Origin: Ralstonia sp. SET104 | GTDB taxonomy: Bacteria; Pseudomonadota; Gammaproteobacteria; Burkholderiales; Burkholderiaceae | DNA length: 64,000 bases | Assembly (NCBI RefSeq): GCF_003851545.1 | Contig: NZ_BHVX01000014.1 | Location: forward strand, 80,925-144,924 | Reading direction: 5' to 3' | Part shown: in pieces, positions 15,951 through 26,603 of the stretch | How positions within the stretch are numbered: the stretch's first letter is position 1 | Layout of the letters: every line of letters begins with the position of its first letter | Notes under the pieces: model-generated | Seen by the model: only the letters and a program-made list of their open reading frames with translations | What the model was told of the DNA's origin: nothing | The model's database searches: none | Made by a program: the position numbers and the translations under genes

Positions 15951-16607
15951 ATGACCGTCAGCTCAACCACCAGCAGCACTGGCGCCGCGAGCACCACTTC
16001 CGGCAACCAGCTTGCCATCACCAGCGGCACCGATCTGCAGAACACGTTCATGCAACTGCTGGTCGCGCAGTTGAAGAACCAGGATCCGCTCAACCCGATG
16101 GACAACTCGCAGATGACCTCGCAGCTTGCGCAGATCAACACTGTGAATGGTATCCAGCAACTGAACACCACGATGGCGAGCATGGCGACGCAGAGCGCGG
16201 CTACGCAGGCGTCGTCGCTGATCGGGCGCACTGTGCAGGTGCCGTCGTCCAACCTGACGCTGGCTTCTGGCACCGCCAACTTCGGCATCTCGGTGCCCAG
16301 CGGCGCCGACGATGTGGTTGTGACCATTAAGGACGCCAACGGCAACACCGTGCGCTCGGTCGATCTGGGCCAGATGTCCGCCGGCAGCGGCAACTACACC
16401 TGGAACGGCAAGAACAACAGCGGTGCCACGGTGGCAGACGGCAAGTACACCATCTCGGTCTCCGCCACGCTTGGCGGCAAGGCCGCCACGGCCAACGCCA
16501 CCGGCGCCGACAAGGTGACGGGCGTGAGCATCACCAACGGAACGACGCAACTGCAACTGGCCTCGGGCAATACGGCCAAGCTGTCGGACGTCACCACCAT
16601 TCAATAA
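15951..16607 (+). CDS. flgD: FlgD, hook cap / hook assembly scaffold
   Basis: 218 aa. The conserved FlgD core LLVAQLKNQDPLNPMDN is at about 36-52, followed by a Gly/Asn-rich Ig-like C-terminal domain (FLGD tudor/Ig repeats, SGNYTWNGKNNSG). FlgD caps the growing hook, guides FlgE subunits and is then replaced by FlgK. Exported through the type III apparatus without signal peptide. 28 bp after flgC, co-transcribed. Confidence 0.93.
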   Translation: MTVSSTTSSTGAASTTSGNQLAITSGTDLQNTFMQLLVAQLKNQDPLNPMDNSQMTSQLAQINTVNGIQQLNTTMASMATQSAATQASSLIGRTVQVPSSNLTLASGTANFGISVPSGADDVVVTIKDANGNTVRSVDLGQMSAGSGNYTWNGKNNSGATVADGKYTISVSATLGGKAATANATGADKVTGVSITNGTTQLQLASGNTAKLSDVTTIQ

Positions 16608-16658
16608 CGGGTCCATCACGGGTCAACCCCGCGCTTTCTTTATTTACGGGAGAACATT

Positions 16659-17864
16659 ATGGGATTCCAGCAAGGCCTGAGCGGTCTCGACGCCGCCTCC
16701 AAGAACCTCGACGTGATCGGCAGCAACGTGGCCAACGCCAACACGGTCGGCTACAAGAAGTCGACCGCCGAGTTTGGCGACGTGTATGCGCGCTCGCTGG
16801 TGGGTGCCTCCGACAACCAGATTGGCCAGGGCGTGAGCGTGACCAAGGTGTCGCAGTCGTTCACGCAGGGCAACGTGACCATCACCGGCAACCCGCTGGA
16901 TATCGCCATCAACGGCACGGGCTTTTACCGCATGGTCGATACGAGCAGCGGCCAGGTGTCGTACACGCGTAACGGCCAGTTCCAGACCGACAAGAACGGC
17001 TACATCATCTCGGCCACCGGCCAGAACCTGACCGGCTACGGCGTGGATTCCACCGGCAAGGTCAACACGGCCGTGCTGACCAACCTGCGGATTCCGGTCA
17101 ACGACCTGGCCCCGCTGGCGACGACCAACACCGCGTTCGCCATCAACCTGGACGCGGCGGCCACGGTGCCGGCCACCACGCCGTTCTCGGCCACCAACTC
17201 GGCCACGTTCAATCACTCGGTGTCGGAGCAGGTGTATGACGGCACCGGTACGGCGCACATGCTGACCAACTACTACGTGCGTACCGGCACCGGCTGGAAT
17301 GTCTACTCGCAGGTGGACGGCAACAACCCCACCGGTGGTAACCCGGTCACGACGCTCACCTTCAACAGCAGCGGCCAGTTGACCTCGACGCCCAGCAAGG
17401 TGCCCGTGGCTTTTGCCGGCATGACCATCAGCAATATCGACTTCACGGGCACCACGCAGTACGGCGGCGGCTTCAACGACACGACCGTCACGCAAGATGG
17501 CTATGCCACCGGGCGACTGGCCAGCTACTCGGTGGGCACCGACGGCACCATCACCGGCCGCTATTCGAATGGCCGCACCTCGGTGCTGGGCCAGATCGCG
17601 ATGGCCAACTTCAAGGCGCCCGAAGGCCTGCAGAATATCGGCGGCAACCAGTGGGTAGAAACCTCCAACTCGGGCGCACCGGGTCTGGGCACGCCGGGCA
17701 TGGGCTCGTTCGGGCTGCTGCAGTCGTCGGCGGTCGAACAGTCGAACGTGGATCTTTCTGCCGAGCTGGTCAACATGATCGTCGCCCAGCGCTCGTACCA
17801 GGCCAACGCACAAACCATCAAGACGGAGGACACCATCCTCCAGACCTTGGTGAGCATGCGCTGA
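16659..17864 (+). CDS. flgE: FlgE, hook protein
   Basis: 401 aa, typical size. N-terminal SGLDAASKNLDVIGSNVANAN motif (axial protein signature) and a C-terminal NMIVAQRSYQANAQTIKT helix. The middle is the variable, Thr/Ser-rich exposed hook domain. About 120 FlgE subunits form the universal joint outside the cell; length is set by FliK. Good GGGAG ribosome site before the ATG. Confidence 0.95.
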   Translation: MGFQQGLSGLDAASKNLDVIGSNVANANTVGYKKSTAEFGDVYARSLVGASDNQIGQGVSVTKVSQSFTQGNVTITGNPLDIAINGTGFYRMVDTSSGQVSYTRNGQFQTDKNGYIISATGQNLTGYGVDSTGKVNTAVLTNLRIPVNDLAPLATTNTAFAINLDAAATVPATTPFSATNSATFNHSVSEQVYDGTGTAHMLTNYYVRTGTGWNVYSQVDGNNPTGGNPVTTLTFNSSGQLTSTPSKVPVAFAGMTISNIDFTGTTQYGGGFNDTTVTQDGYATGRLASYSVGTDGTITGRYSNGRTSVLGQIAMANFKAPEGLQNIGGNQWVETSNSGAPGLGTPGMGSFGLLQSSAVEQSNVDLSAELVNMIVAQRSYQANAQTIKTEDTILQTLVSMR

Positions 17865-17877
17865 TTAGGAGCCCCGC

Positions 17878-18615
17878 ATGGACCGCTCGATCTACGTGTC
17901 GATGACTGGCGTAAAGCACCTGTTCGACCAACAGGCTGCCAGCGCCAACAACCTCGCCAACGCCAGCACCACCGGCTTCAAGGCGCAGATCGACGCGTTC
18001 CATACGGTCGGTGTGCAAGGCGACGGCTCGCCCACGCGCAGCTACGTGATGGCCTCGGCCATCGGGACGGACCTCGCGCCCGGCCCGATCGAGACCACCG
18101 GCCGCAATCTGGACGTGGCCATCGAGGGCCAGGGCTTCTTTGCCGTGCAGACGCCGGACGGCAGCGAGGCTTATACCCGCGCCGGTACGTTCCAACTGAG
18201 CGCCGACGGCACGATCCAGACGCTCTCTGGCCAGCCCGTGCTGGGTGACGGCGGCCCGATCACGCTGCCGCCCAACACCACGGTGCAGTTCGCCAAGGAC
18301 GGCACGGTCAACGCGATCAGCGCTGACAGCCGCACGCCGCCCGTGTCGCTGGGCCGCCTGAAGCTGGTGAGCATTGATCCGTCGAACATCGATCGCGGCG
18401 CCGACGGCCTGTTCCGCCAGCGCGACGGGCAAGACGCCAGCGTGGATGAAAAAGTGCGTGTGACTGGCGGGGCGCTGGAAGGCAGCAACGTCAACCTGAC
18501 GGACTCGCTGGTCAACATGATCGAAATCTCGCGTCAGCTCGAAATGCAGATGAAATCGCTGCACACGAGCGACACGAACGCCCAGTCGGCCAATGAACTG
18601 CTGCGCCACGCCTGA
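17878..18615 (+). CDS. flgF: FlgF, proximal rod protein
   Basis: 245 aa. MDRSIYVSMTGVKHLFDQQ start and NLANASTTGFKAQIDAF motif, typical of FlgF. Ends with the NMIEISRQLEMQMKSLHT helix, followed by a short tail that distinguishes it from FlgG. Starts 13 bp after flgE with a TAGGAG site. Part of the rod in the periplasm. Confidence 0.94.
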   Translation: MDRSIYVSMTGVKHLFDQQAASANNLANASTTGFKAQIDAFHTVGVQGDGSPTRSYVMASAIGTDLAPGPIETTGRNLDVAIEGQGFFAVQTPDGSEAYTRAGTFQLSADGTIQTLSGQPVLGDGGPITLPPNTTVQFAKDGTVNAISADSRTPPVSLGRLKLVSIDPSNIDRGADGLFRQRDGQDASVDEKVRVTGGALEGSNVNLTDSLVNMIEISRQLEMQMKSLHTSDTNAQSANELLRHA

Positions 18616-18667
18616 TGTGCCACATCTGGCGCTGGCGCAATGAATTGAATCAACCAAGGACTCGAAC

Positions 18668-19450
18668 ATGATTCGCTCCCTGTGGATTTCCAAAACCGGG
18701 ATGGACGCCCAGCAATCGCAGCTGGATGTCATCTCGAACAACCTGGCGAACGTCAACACGACGGGCTTCAAGCGCTCGCGCGCCGTGTTCGAAGACTTGC
18801 TGTACCAGAACGTGCGCGAGCCGGGTGCCCAGTCGTCGCAACAGACCACGCTGCCTTCGGGCATGCAGATCGGTACCGGTACGCGCGTTGTCGCCACCGA
18901 GCGTCTGCACACGCAGGGCAACCTGCAGCAGACCGGCAATTCGACCGACGTGGCCATCAACGGCAACGGCTTCTTCCAGGTGCAGATGCCTGACGGCACG
19001 CTGGCCTACACGCGTGACGGCAGCTTCCAGATCAACGCGCAGGGGCAGCTCGTGACCTCCAGCGGTTACCCGGTTCAGCCGGCCGTGACGGTGCCGCAAA
19101 ACGCCACCAGCCTGACCATCGGCAAGGACGGCGTTGTGACGGTTACCACGCCGGGCACGGTCAACAACACGCAGGTGGGCACGTTCCAGTTGGCCAGCTT
19201 CATCAACCCGGCTGGCCTGCGCAGCATGGGTGAAAACCTGTACGCCGAAACCGAAGCCTCGGGCACCGCCAATCTGGCCAACCCGGGCTCGAACGGCGTG
19301 GGCGCGCTCAATCAGAACTACGTTGAGACGTCCAACGTGAACGTGGTGGAAGAAATGGTCAACATGATCCAGACGCAGCGTGCGTACGAGATCAACAGCA
19401 AGTCGGTGCAGACCTCCGACCAGATGCTGGAGAAGCTGTCGCAGCTTTGA
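18668..19450 (+). CDS. flgG: FlgG, distal rod protein
   Basis: 260 aa, the exact common length. [16 protein letters not shown] start, [22 protein letters not shown] motif (given in part), the FlgG-specific insertion, and the C-terminal [20 protein letters not shown] helix. Forms the distal rod through the P and L rings. Preceded by an AAGGA site. Confidence 0.96.
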   Translation: MIRSLWISKTGMDAQQSQLDVISNNLANVNTTGFKRSRAVFEDLLYQNVREPGAQSSQQTTLPSGMQIGTGTRVVATERLHTQGNLQQTGNSTDVAINGNGFFQVQMPDGTLAYTRDGSFQINAQGQLVTSSGYPVQPAVTVPQNATSLTIGKDGVVTVTTPGTVNNTQVGTFQLASFINPAGLRSMGENLYAETEASGTANLANPGSNGVGALNQNYVETSNVNVVEEMVNMIQTQRAYEINSKSVQTSDQMLEKLSQL

Positions 19451-19482
19451 GCTGACGGCGCAGTTTTTGAGGATGTAGTGCG

Positions 19483-20244
19483 ATGCATACCCCCCCGGTT
19501 TACTCGCCCCAGGATGGCAAGCACAGCGGCCGCGCTGTGCCCGCTGTTCGCGTTGTTCGCATTGTTCGATTGGCCGTGCTTGGCACGGCCGCCTTGCTCG
19601 CTACGGCGTGCGGCATGCTGCCGCCGCCGGCCCCGATCGTGCAAGGTCCGACCACCGCGCGCCCACCAATGCCGGTGATGGCGCCGCGCCAGAACGGGGC
19701 GATTTACCAGGAAGTGGCATCGGGCAGCGGTGGTTTTCGCGGCATGTTTGAAGACCGCCGCGCACACATGGTGGGCGACACGATCACCATCGTGATCACC
19801 GAGAACACCGCCGCCAGCAAGCAGACTTCGGGCAGCGTGAACCGCACCGGCAGCATGAGCGCTTCGGTGCCGACCTTCGCGGGCATGAACCCCGGCGTGC
19901 TGTCGCTGCTGGGCGTGTCGGCCAGCGACGCCAACAAGTTCGATAGCAAGGGCGCCAACGGCGCGCAGAACAACTTCACCGCCACCATTACCGTGACGGT
20001 GGTGGAGGTGTTGGGCAACGGCAACCTGGTGGTGAGCGGCGAGAAGCAGATGGCCGTGGGCCAGGGCACCGAGTCGATCAAGTTCTCGGGCGTGGTCAAC
20101 CCCACCACCGTCAACAATCAGAACACCGTGCTGTCCACCCAGGTGGCAGACGCGCGCATGGAATATCGCGGCACAGGCTATGTGGCTGAAGCCCAGCAGA
20201 TGGGCTGGCTGTCGCGGTTCTTCCTGACTGTGTCGCCGTTCTAA
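19483..20244 (+). CDS. flgH: FlgH, L-ring lipoprotein
   Basis: 253 aa. A long basic n-region, hydrophobic core and lipobox LLATAC place the lipidated Cys at about residue 43. The mature protein has the FlgH core ([21 protein letters not shown] in part; [16 protein letters not shown]). It forms the outer-membrane bushing. GAGGA ribosome site upstream; ends 10 bp before flgI. Confidence 0.95.
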   Translation: MHTPPVYSPQDGKHSGRAVPAVRVVRIVRLAVLGTAALLATACGMLPPPAPIVQGPTTARPPMPVMAPRQNGAIYQEVASGSGGFRGMFEDRRAHMVGDTITIVITENTAASKQTSGSVNRTGSMSASVPTFAGMNPGVLSLLGVSASDANKFDSKGANGAQNNFTATITVTVVEVLGNGNLVVSGEKQMAVGQGTESIKFSGVVNPTTVNNQNTVLSTQVADARMEYRGTGYVAEAQQMGWLSRFFLTVSPF

Positions 20245-20254
20245 GGGATCTGCC

Positions 20255-21373
20255 ATGACTTTGCATCGAATCATTGGCGCGGCCCTGGTGGCACTGAGCG
20301 CAATCGCTGCGGTTGTTCCGACAACGGCACACGCCGACCGCATCAAGGATCTGACCACCGTTGCCGGCGTGCGCGACAACGCGCTGATCGGCTACGGCCT
20401 TGTGGTGGGGCTGGACGGCAGCGGCGACCAGACCACGCAAACCCCGTTCACGGTCCAGAGCTTCAACAACATGCTCACGCAGTTCGGCATCAACGTGCCG
20501 GCCGGTGCGAGCATCCAGCTCAAGAACACCGCCGCCGTGGTGGTGACGGCCACGCTGCCTGCCTTTGTGCGGCCAGGCCAGACCATCGACGTGACGGTGT
20601 CGTCCATTGGTAACGCCAAGAGCCTGCGCGGCGGCACGCTGCTGCTCACGCCGCTCAAGGGTGTGGACGGCCAACTGTACGCATTGGCACAAGGCAACGT
20701 GGTGATTGGCGGCGCGGGCGCGTCGGCCAACGGCAGCAAGGTGCAGATCAACCAGCTTGGCGCCGGCCGCATCGCCAACGGGGCAACGGTGGAGCGTGCC
20801 GTGCAGGCCACGGTGGGCGAGGCCGGCAGCATCCAGCTCGATACCGGCACGACGGATTTCGGCACCGTGCAGAACATCGTCACTGCCATCAACAAGCAAT
20901 TCGGCTCGGAAACGGCGCAGGCCGCAGACGGCCGCACGATCAACGTGCGCGCACCGGCTCTGGCGTCGGACCGCGTCGGCTTTCTTGCCAAGCTGCAGAA
21001 CATTGACGTGACGCCAGCCCTGGCCGCTGCACGCGTGGTGATCAACGCCCGCACGGGCTCGGTGGTGATGAATCAGCTCGTCAAGCTTGAGCCCTGCGCG
21101 GTGGCGCACGGCAGCCTGTCGGTCACCATCAGCACGGAGCCGGTCGTGAGCCAGCCGGCACCGTTCTCGCAAGGGCAGACGGTGGCTGGAGCGCGCTCGA
21201 ACATCGAGGTCAAGCAGCAGGGCGGCAGCCTCATCAACGTGAAGGGCGGCACCAACCTGGCCGATGTGGTCAAGGCCATCAACGCGATTGGCGCCAACCC
21301 GCAAGACCTGATCTCGATCCTGCAGGCGATGAAAGCGGCCAACGCGCTGCGCGCCGATCTGGAAATCATCTGA
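20255..21373 (+). CDS. flgI: FlgI, P-ring protein
   Basis: 372 aa. Sec signal peptide (about 1-26, cleavage after AHA), then the strongly conserved [15 protein letters not shown] and [16 protein letters not shown]-terminal [17 protein letters not shown] is typical. Forms the periplasmic P ring round the rod, with FlgA as chaperone. Confidence 0.96.
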   Translation: MTLHRIIGAALVALSAIAAVVPTTAHADRIKDLTTVAGVRDNALIGYGLVVGLDGSGDQTTQTPFTVQSFNNMLTQFGINVPAGASIQLKNTAAVVVTATLPAFVRPGQTIDVTVSSIGNAKSLRGGTLLLTPLKGVDGQLYALAQGNVVIGGAGASANGSKVQINQLGAGRIANGATVERAVQATVGEAGSIQLDTGTTDFGTVQNIVTAINKQFGSETAQAADGRTINVRAPALASDRVGFLAKLQNIDVTPALAAARVVINARTGSVVMNQLVKLEPCAVAHGSLSVTISTEPVVSQPAPFSQGQTVAGARSNIEVKQQGGSLINVKGGTNLADVVKAINAIGANPQDLISILQAMKAANALRADLEII

Positions 21374-21389
21374 CGCTGGAGAGGCCACG

Positions 21390-22472
21390 ATGAATCAAAC
21401 CGACCTCACCAGCCGCCTGGCGCTCGATTCCAAGGGTTTCGAGTCGCTCAAGCAAACGGCGCGCACCGACCCAACCGGCGCTACCAAGACCGTCGCCAAG
21501 CAGTTCGACGCGATCTTCGTGAACATGATGCTCAAGCAGATGCGCGATGCATCGCCGCAGAACGGGCCGCTCGATTCATCGTCGAGCAAGATGTACACGT
21601 CGATGCTGGACCAGCAGCTTTCGCAGACCATGGCCTCGCGCGGCGTGGGCGTGGCCGACCAGCTTCTGAAACAAATGCTGCGCCAGGCCAATCGCGTAAA
21701 CCCGGATGCGGGTGGCAAGGTGAACACCGCGCTGTCGAACACCACGGCCACGAACACCGCGCTCGGTGCCGCTGGCGCCACGAGTGACGCCGCCCGCGCC
21801 ATCGCCCGTTCGTCGCTCAACAGCATGGCCACAGCAGTGGCGCCTGGCACGGAAGACGACGGCTCGGGCATCAGCACCGTGCCGCGCCCAGGCCTGGAAG
21901 AACGCGTGCAGCGTGCGCTGGCGGCCCTGCGCAAACAGGCGGAAGCCGATAAGACCTCGACCAGCGCGCCGGCCGATGTGGACTTGTCCACGGTGGCGTC
22001 CGAGCCGCGCGGCGAGCGCATGACCAGCTTCTATAACAAGCTGATCGGCCACGCATCGCAGGCGGCGCAGGAAACCGGCATTCCGGCCAACTTCATGATT
22101 GGTCATGCCGCGCTGGAGTCTGGCTGGGGCCGCCGTGAAATCAAGGCCCATGACGGCAGCAACACGCACAACCTGTTCGGCATCAAGGCCGGTGGCTCGT
22201 GGACGGGCAAGACGGCCGAGGTGACGACCACTGAATACGTGGGCGGCGTTGCCCACAAGGTCAAGGAGAAGTTCCGCGCCTACAGCTCGTACGCCGAGGC
22301 GTTCAAGGACTACGCCAACCTGCTGGCCAACAACCCGCGCTACAGCAACGTCGTGGCAGCCGGCAACGGCAACGATGCGGCATCGTTTGCCAAGGGCTTG
22401 CAGCGCGCCGGCTATGCGACTGACCCGAACTACGCCCACAAGATCATGGCGGTGCTCAAACAGATTGTTTGA
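21390..22472 (+). CDS. flgJ: FlgJ, rod-cap protein with peptidoglycan hydrolase domain
   Basis: 360 aa, dual-domain form. N-terminal rod-capping domain (about 25-110, AKQFDAIFVNMMLKQMRDAS in part), a low-complexity Ala/Thr linker, and a C-terminal glucosaminidase-type domain (about 205-355) with the catalytic Glu in GHAALESGWG (about residue 243). It cuts the murein so that the rod can pass. Last gene of the flgB operon; 310 bp separate it from flgK. Confidence 0.95.
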   Translation: MNQTDLTSRLALDSKGFESLKQTARTDPTGATKTVAKQFDAIFVNMMLKQMRDASPQNGPLDSSSSKMYTSMLDQQLSQTMASRGVGVADQLLKQMLRQANRVNPDAGGKVNTALSNTTATNTALGAAGATSDAARAIARSSLNSMATAVAPGTEDDGSGISTVPRPGLEERVQRALAALRKQAEADKTSTSAPADVDLSTVASEPRGERMTSFYNKLIGHASQAAQETGIPANFMIGHAALESGWGRREIKAHDGSNTHNLFGIKAGGSWTGKTAEVTTTEYVGGVAHKVKEKFRAYSSYAEAFKDYANLLANNPRYSNVVAAGNGNDAASFAKGLQRAGYATDPNYAHKIMAVLKQIV

Positions 22473-22782
22473 GATTGCACCTGATCGATCGCGTTCGAGC
22501 AGCGCCCGCTCATATCGGCGCGAACTGCCATTCCAGGGCAACTGAATTGCGCTTGCGAAGCGTGAACGCCGGATAGGCATCGTTAAACACCTGACCCACA
22601 GCGCCACATGCGGGGCGGGTGGCAACGTCTCCTTCCCGGGCGGACATGCGCGGCGCGGGTGAGCCGCCGCGCTGAAGGAGGCAGCATTTTCGGCGCCGGC
22701 CGGCTCAAGTTTGGCCTTGTCCGGCCGATGTTATGTCCAGAGCTTATTTAGGCGGCTTCGGGCTGCCCGCACCGAGACCATT
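22473..22782. other. 310-bp flgJ-flgK gap carrying the flgK promoter
   Basis: No gene supported. It holds the sigma-28 promoter at 22705-22731. I see no clear terminator for the flgB operon, so read-through into flgK is possible. Confidence 0.7.
22705..22731 (+). promoter_or_regulatory. Sigma-28 (FliA) promoter of flgKL
   Basis: TCAAGTTT (22705-22712), exactly 11 bp, GCCGATGT (22724-22731); two mismatches to the FliA consensus. About 50 bp upstream of the flgK ATG. Confidence 0.85.
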
Positions 22783-24720
22783 ATGAGCAGCTCCCTACTG
22801 AACATTGGCGCGACCGGCCTGCGGGTTGCAGATATCAACCTGCAAGTGACCGGCAACAACATTGCCAACGCCAGCACCCCCGGCTATTCGCGCCAGGAAG
22901 CCGTGCAAACGGAGAACATTCCGCAGTACGCCGGCGTGGGCTATCTTGGCCAGGGCGTCAATGTCACGACCGTCAAGCGCATCTACGACCAGTTTCTGAC
23001 CGCACAGGTGCAGAGCGGCCAAGCCTCGACCAGCGCCGCCGACCAGCTCAACAGCCTGGTATCGGGCCTGAGCCAGTACATGTCGGACAGCAACAGCGGC
23101 CTGAGCTCGTCGCTCACCAGCTTTTTCAACGCCGCCGATGGTCTGGCCTCCAAGCCGTCGGACACCACCGCGCGCCAGGTCTTCCTGAACGCCGCGGCCG
23201 GCCTGCAGAGCCGCTTCAATTCGATTGCCGGCCAGATCAGCTCACTCAACAACCAGGTCAACACGCAGGTGCAGACGCAGATCAGCTCGGTCAACAGCAC
23301 CGCGCAGCAGATCGCTTCGTTGAACGACCAGATTTCCAAGGCGGAAGCGTCGACCGGCCAGCCGGCCAACGATTTGCGTGACCAGCGCGATCATCTCGTG
23401 CAGACGCTCAACCAATCGATCAAGGCCAGCGTGGTGCAGACCGGCGATGGCCAGTTCAACGTCTACGTGGGCAATGGCCAGGCGCTGGTGCAGGGCAAGC
23501 AGAGCTACCAACTGACGGCGGTGCCGTCGCAGTACGACCCGACGCAGCTTTCGGTGGGCTACAAGAGCCCTGGCGGCACGGTCAGCATTGACGACAGCCA
23601 ACTGGGCGGCGGCGCCCTGGGCGGTCTGATGGATTTTCGCCGGAACACGCTCATTCCCGCGCAGAACAGCCTGGGCAAACTGGCTGCCGCCGTGTCTGCG
23701 GACGTGAACGCACAGAACAAGCTGGGCATGGACGCCAACGGCAAGATGGGCACGGACCTCTTCTCCGTGGCCAGCCCGAGCGTCGCGCCCAGCACCAACA
23801 ACACCGGCAGCGGCACGCTCACGGCCAGCATCACCAACGCCAACGCAGGGCAGGGGTACGACTACCAGGTCAAGTACCAGGGCGGCGCCTACACCGTGTC
23901 GCACTATCCGGACGGCTCCGCCCCCGTGACGGTGGCGAGCTGGCCGACCACCATTGACGGCGTCACGCTCAACCTGTCGGGCACGATGAACAGCGGCGAC
24001 TCCTTCCTGGTGCGCCCGACCGCCAACGCGGCCGCCACCATGCAGACGCTCACCACCGACTACCACAACGTGGCCGCGGCCTCGCCCGTGGTGCTCAACC
24101 AGGGCAGCAACAACACCGGCAGCGCCACGGTGTCGTCTCTGGGCGTGGACAGCACGTATGCCAGCGCGCCGCTGACCTCGCCGATCAACCTGACGTACAG
24201 CTCGGCCGTTGGCGGCTCACTGTCGGGGTTCCCGGGTAGCGTCACGGTCACGGTGGGCGGCACATCCACCACGTACACGGGCGGCACGGCACCGTACACG
24301 CAGGGCGCAACGTACGCGTTCAACGGCGTGCAGATGACGCTGTCGGGCTCGCCTGGCAACGGCGACACATTCGCCATTTCTGCCAACACCGCCAACAGCA
24401 CCGACAACGGCAATGCCAGCGCGCTGGCCAAGCTGCGCAACGCGACGCTGCTCGACGGCGGCACCACTTCGATCGGCTCGTCGTGGAACAACCTCGCCAC
24501 CCAGGTGGGCGTGCAGGCCAACCGGGCCAGCATCAACCTGACCTCGCAAAAGGCGCTGCTGGCCAGCTCCACACAACAGCAGCAGTCGGTGTCGGGGGTG
24601 AGCCTGGATGACGAGGCGATGAACCTGATGAAGTATCAGCAGGCCTACCAGGCCTCCGCCAAGGTCATGCAGACGGCCAATACGCTGTTCGACAGCTTGC
24701 TGTCGATTGCCGGCAGATGA
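22783..24720 (+). CDS. flgK: FlgK, hook-filament junction protein 1
   Basis: 645 aa. MSSSLLNIGATGLRVAD start and NNIANASTPGYSRQ motif at about 25-38; C-terminal SLDDEAMNLMKYQQAYQASAKV helix given in part. ATG 22783 is chosen because the upstream open frame contains the promoter. The long central region is Ser/Thr/Gly rich. Exported with FlgN as chaperone; joins hook to filament. First gene of flgKL. Confidence 0.95.
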   Translation: MSSSLLNIGATGLRVADINLQVTGNNIANASTPGYSRQEAVQTENIPQYAGVGYLGQGVNVTTVKRIYDQFLTAQVQSGQASTSAADQLNSLVSGLSQYMSDSNSGLSSSLTSFFNAADGLASKPSDTTARQVFLNAAAGLQSRFNSIAGQISSLNNQVNTQVQTQISSVNSTAQQIASLNDQISKAEASTGQPANDLRDQRDHLVQTLNQSIKASVVQTGDGQFNVYVGNGQALVQGKQSYQLTAVPSQYDPTQLSVGYKSPGGTVSIDDSQLGGGALGGLMDFRRNTLIPAQNSLGKLAAAVSADVNAQNKLGMDANGKMGTDLFSVASPSVAPSTNNTGSGTLTASITNANAGQGYDYQVKYQGGAYTVSHYPDGSAPVTVASWPTTIDGVTLNLSGTMNSGDSFLVRPTANAAATMQTLTTDYHNVAAASPVVLNQGSNNTGSATVSSLGVDSTYASAPLTSPINLTYSSAVGGSLSGFPGSVTVTVGGTSTTYTGGTAPYTQGATYAFNGVQMTLSGSPGNGDTFAISANTANSTDNGNASALAKLRNATLLDGGTTSIGSSWNNLATQVGVQANRASINLTSQKALLASSTQQQQSVSGVSLDDEAMNLMKYQQAYQASAKVMQTANTLFDSLLSIAGR

Positions 24721-24785
24721 TCGGGCGGCTGAAGAAACCGCCCAATCTGCCGATAACGTCCTAAAGCCCTTCGTCCGGACCGATC

Positions 24786-25745
24786 ATGCGAGTCAGTACC
24801 GCCCAGTTCTTTGCCGTCTCTGCCGCCTCGATGCAGAACACGCAGTCGAACCTGCTCACCTTGCAGCAGCAGATTTCGACCGGCATCGCGCTCAACAGCG
24901 CGGGCGACAACCCGAACGCCTATGGCCAGATGGTGCAACTGCAACAAACGCAGGACGCCAACGACCAGTACCAGTCCAACCGCGACACCACCGATGCGCG
25001 CCTGAACACCGTGGCATCCGCGCTGACGAACCTGGCGAACACGCTGCAGCAGGGCAAGCAATCGCTGGTGGGGGCCAACACCTCGCTGATGACGGATTCG
25101 CAGCGCATTGGCGTGCTGGCGCAGGTCAAGCAGCAGTATCAGCAGTTGCTGTCTACGGCCAACCAGCGCGATGCCGCTGGCGTTGCCCTGTTTGGCGGTG
25201 CCAACGGCACGACTGATCCGTTCGTCAGTTCCGGCGGCTCCGTAGCGTACGTCGGCAGCGGCCAGCCGCCCACGGTGCAGGTTTCGCAGAACATCTCGAT
25301 GCCGAATTCGGTGGCGGGCGATTCGCTGTTCGTGCGCATTGCCAACACCGACCCAGCCAACCCGAATACCAATCAGAGCATTTTCAAGACGTACGAAAAC
25401 CTGATCTCGGCACTGTCGACCCCGATCAACGCGGCCACCCAGGCCACCGACGTTGCCAACTTGCAGAAGGCCGTGCAGACGGCGCAGGGCAACCTGGACA
25501 ACGCCTATCAGGTCGCGCTGCAAGCGCAGGTGACGGTGGGTACGCAGCAAGCGCAGATCACCACGCTCAACAGCAGCGGCTCGAACTACGGCGAGCAATT
25601 GAAAGAGCAGATCTCGAAGCTGCAATCGGTGGACTACACCTCCGCCATCTCGCAGTTCTCTCAGCAGCAGGTGTCGCTGCAGGCCGCGCAGAAGACGTTC
25701 GCGGCCATGCAGGGCATGTCGCTGTTCCAGTACATCAACGGCTGA
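24786..25745 (+). CDS. flgL: FlgL, hook-filament junction protein 3
   Basis: 319 aa. Flagellin-like ends: MRVSTAQFFAVSAASMQNTQ at the N-terminus and an N-terminal LQQQISTGIALNSAGDNPNAYG motif in part; the C-terminus FAAMQGMSLFQYING is the standard FlgL tail. 65 bp after flgK, same unit. Forms the layer between FlgK and FliC. Confidence 0.94.
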   Translation: MRVSTAQFFAVSAASMQNTQSNLLTLQQQISTGIALNSAGDNPNAYGQMVQLQQTQDANDQYQSNRDTTDARLNTVASALTNLANTLQQGKQSLVGANTSLMTDSQRIGVLAQVKQQYQQLLSTANQRDAAGVALFGGANGTTDPFVSSGGSVAYVGSGQPPTVQVSQNISMPNSVAGDSLFVRIANTDPANPNTNQSIFKTYENLISALSTPINAATQATDVANLQKAVQTAQGNLDNAYQVALQAQVTVGTQQAQITTLNSSGSNYGEQLKEQISKLQSVDYTSAISQFSQQQVSLQAAQKTFAAMQGMSLFQYING

Positions 25746-25807
25746 CCGGCGCGGGCGCGCAGGGTGCGCGGGGCATAATGGCCGCCTGACTACCGTCCGG
25801 ACCGGTC

Positions 25808-26551
25808 ATGCCCATCGAATACCTCCGCCGTCTGACCAGCCCCGCGCGCACGGACGACGCCAACCGCCGCCTCGGGCAATCGCTCGCCTTCGTGGCGGGC
25901 GCGGCCAACGCGGGCGGGTTTCTTGCCGTCAAGCAATACACCTCGCACATGTCGGGCATCGTCTCTGCCATGGCGGATGACCTTGTGCTGGGCGATCTCG
26001 TGCTCGTGCTCGGAGGCTTTGCCTCGCTGCTGGCGTTCCTGTGCGGGGCGGCGTGCACGGCCGTGCTGGTCAACTGGGGGCGCCGGCGTAGCACGCAGAG
26101 CGAATTCGCGTTGCCGCTCATGCTGGAGGCGGCGCTGCTGCTGCTCTTCGGCCTGATGGGCACGTCGCTCGGGCAGTACCGCGTGGTGTTCGTGCCTGCC
26201 ACCGTGGCGCTGCTGTGCTTTCTGATGGGGCTGCAGAACGCCATCATCACCAAGATCTCAAAGGCGGAGATCCGCACCACCCACGTAACCGGCCTGGCCA
26301 CCGATATCGGCATCGAGATCGGCAAGGCGCTGTACTGGAACCACGGCCACCGCAACCTGCCGGCCGTGGTGGCCAACCGGCCCAAGGTCCGGCTGCTGGG
26401 CTCACTGCTGGGGATGTTCTTTGTGGGCGGCGTGATGGGCGCGCTGGGGTTCAAGCACCTGGGCTATGCGGCCACGATTCCGCTGGCGTCCATCCTGATG
26501 TTGCTGGCCGTCGTGCCGGTGGTGGACGATCTGGTGGCGCGCCGCAGATAA
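25808..26551 (+). CDS. DUF1275 (YoaK-type) integral membrane protein
   Basis: 247 aa with about six hydrophobic segments and the family signatures FVAGAANAGGFLAV, TSHMSGIVSAMAD, CFLMGLQNAIITKIS and TTHVTGLATDIGIEIGK. The family's function is unknown; it is often annotated as a putative transporter. It starts 62 bp after flgL but has no known flagellar role. Convergent with the FAD oxidoreductase; a small perfect hairpin GCGCTG-CA-CAGCGC (26555-26568) lies just after the stop. Confidence 0.88.
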   Translation: MPIEYLRRLTSPARTDDANRRLGQSLAFVAGAANAGGFLAVKQYTSHMSGIVSAMADDLVLGDLVLVLGGFASLLAFLCGAACTAVLVNWGRRRSTQSEFALPLMLEAALLLLFGLMGTSLGQYRVVFVPATVALLCFLMGLQNAIITKISKAEIRTTHVTGLATDIGIEIGKALYWNHGHRNLPAVVANRPKVRLLGSLLGMFFVGGVMGALGFKHLGYAATIPLASILMLLAVVPVVDDLVARRR

Positions 26552-26554
26552 GCC

Positions 26555-26592
26555 GCGCTGCACAGCGCCCGGCCGACCACGACCGACCACGA
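26555..26592. repeat. Short hairpin and tandem 10-mer between convergent genes
   Basis: A perfect 6-bp hairpin (26555-26568) is followed by CCGACCACGA twice in tandem (26573-26582, 26583-26592). Perhaps a weak terminator; no T-run. Confidence 0.5.
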
Positions 26593-26603
26593 CGCCGAGC
26601 CGC

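Noticed and set aside
16644..17813. Long minus-strand ORF opposite flgE
   Set aside because: Arg/His/Gly-rich mirror translation of the hook gene.
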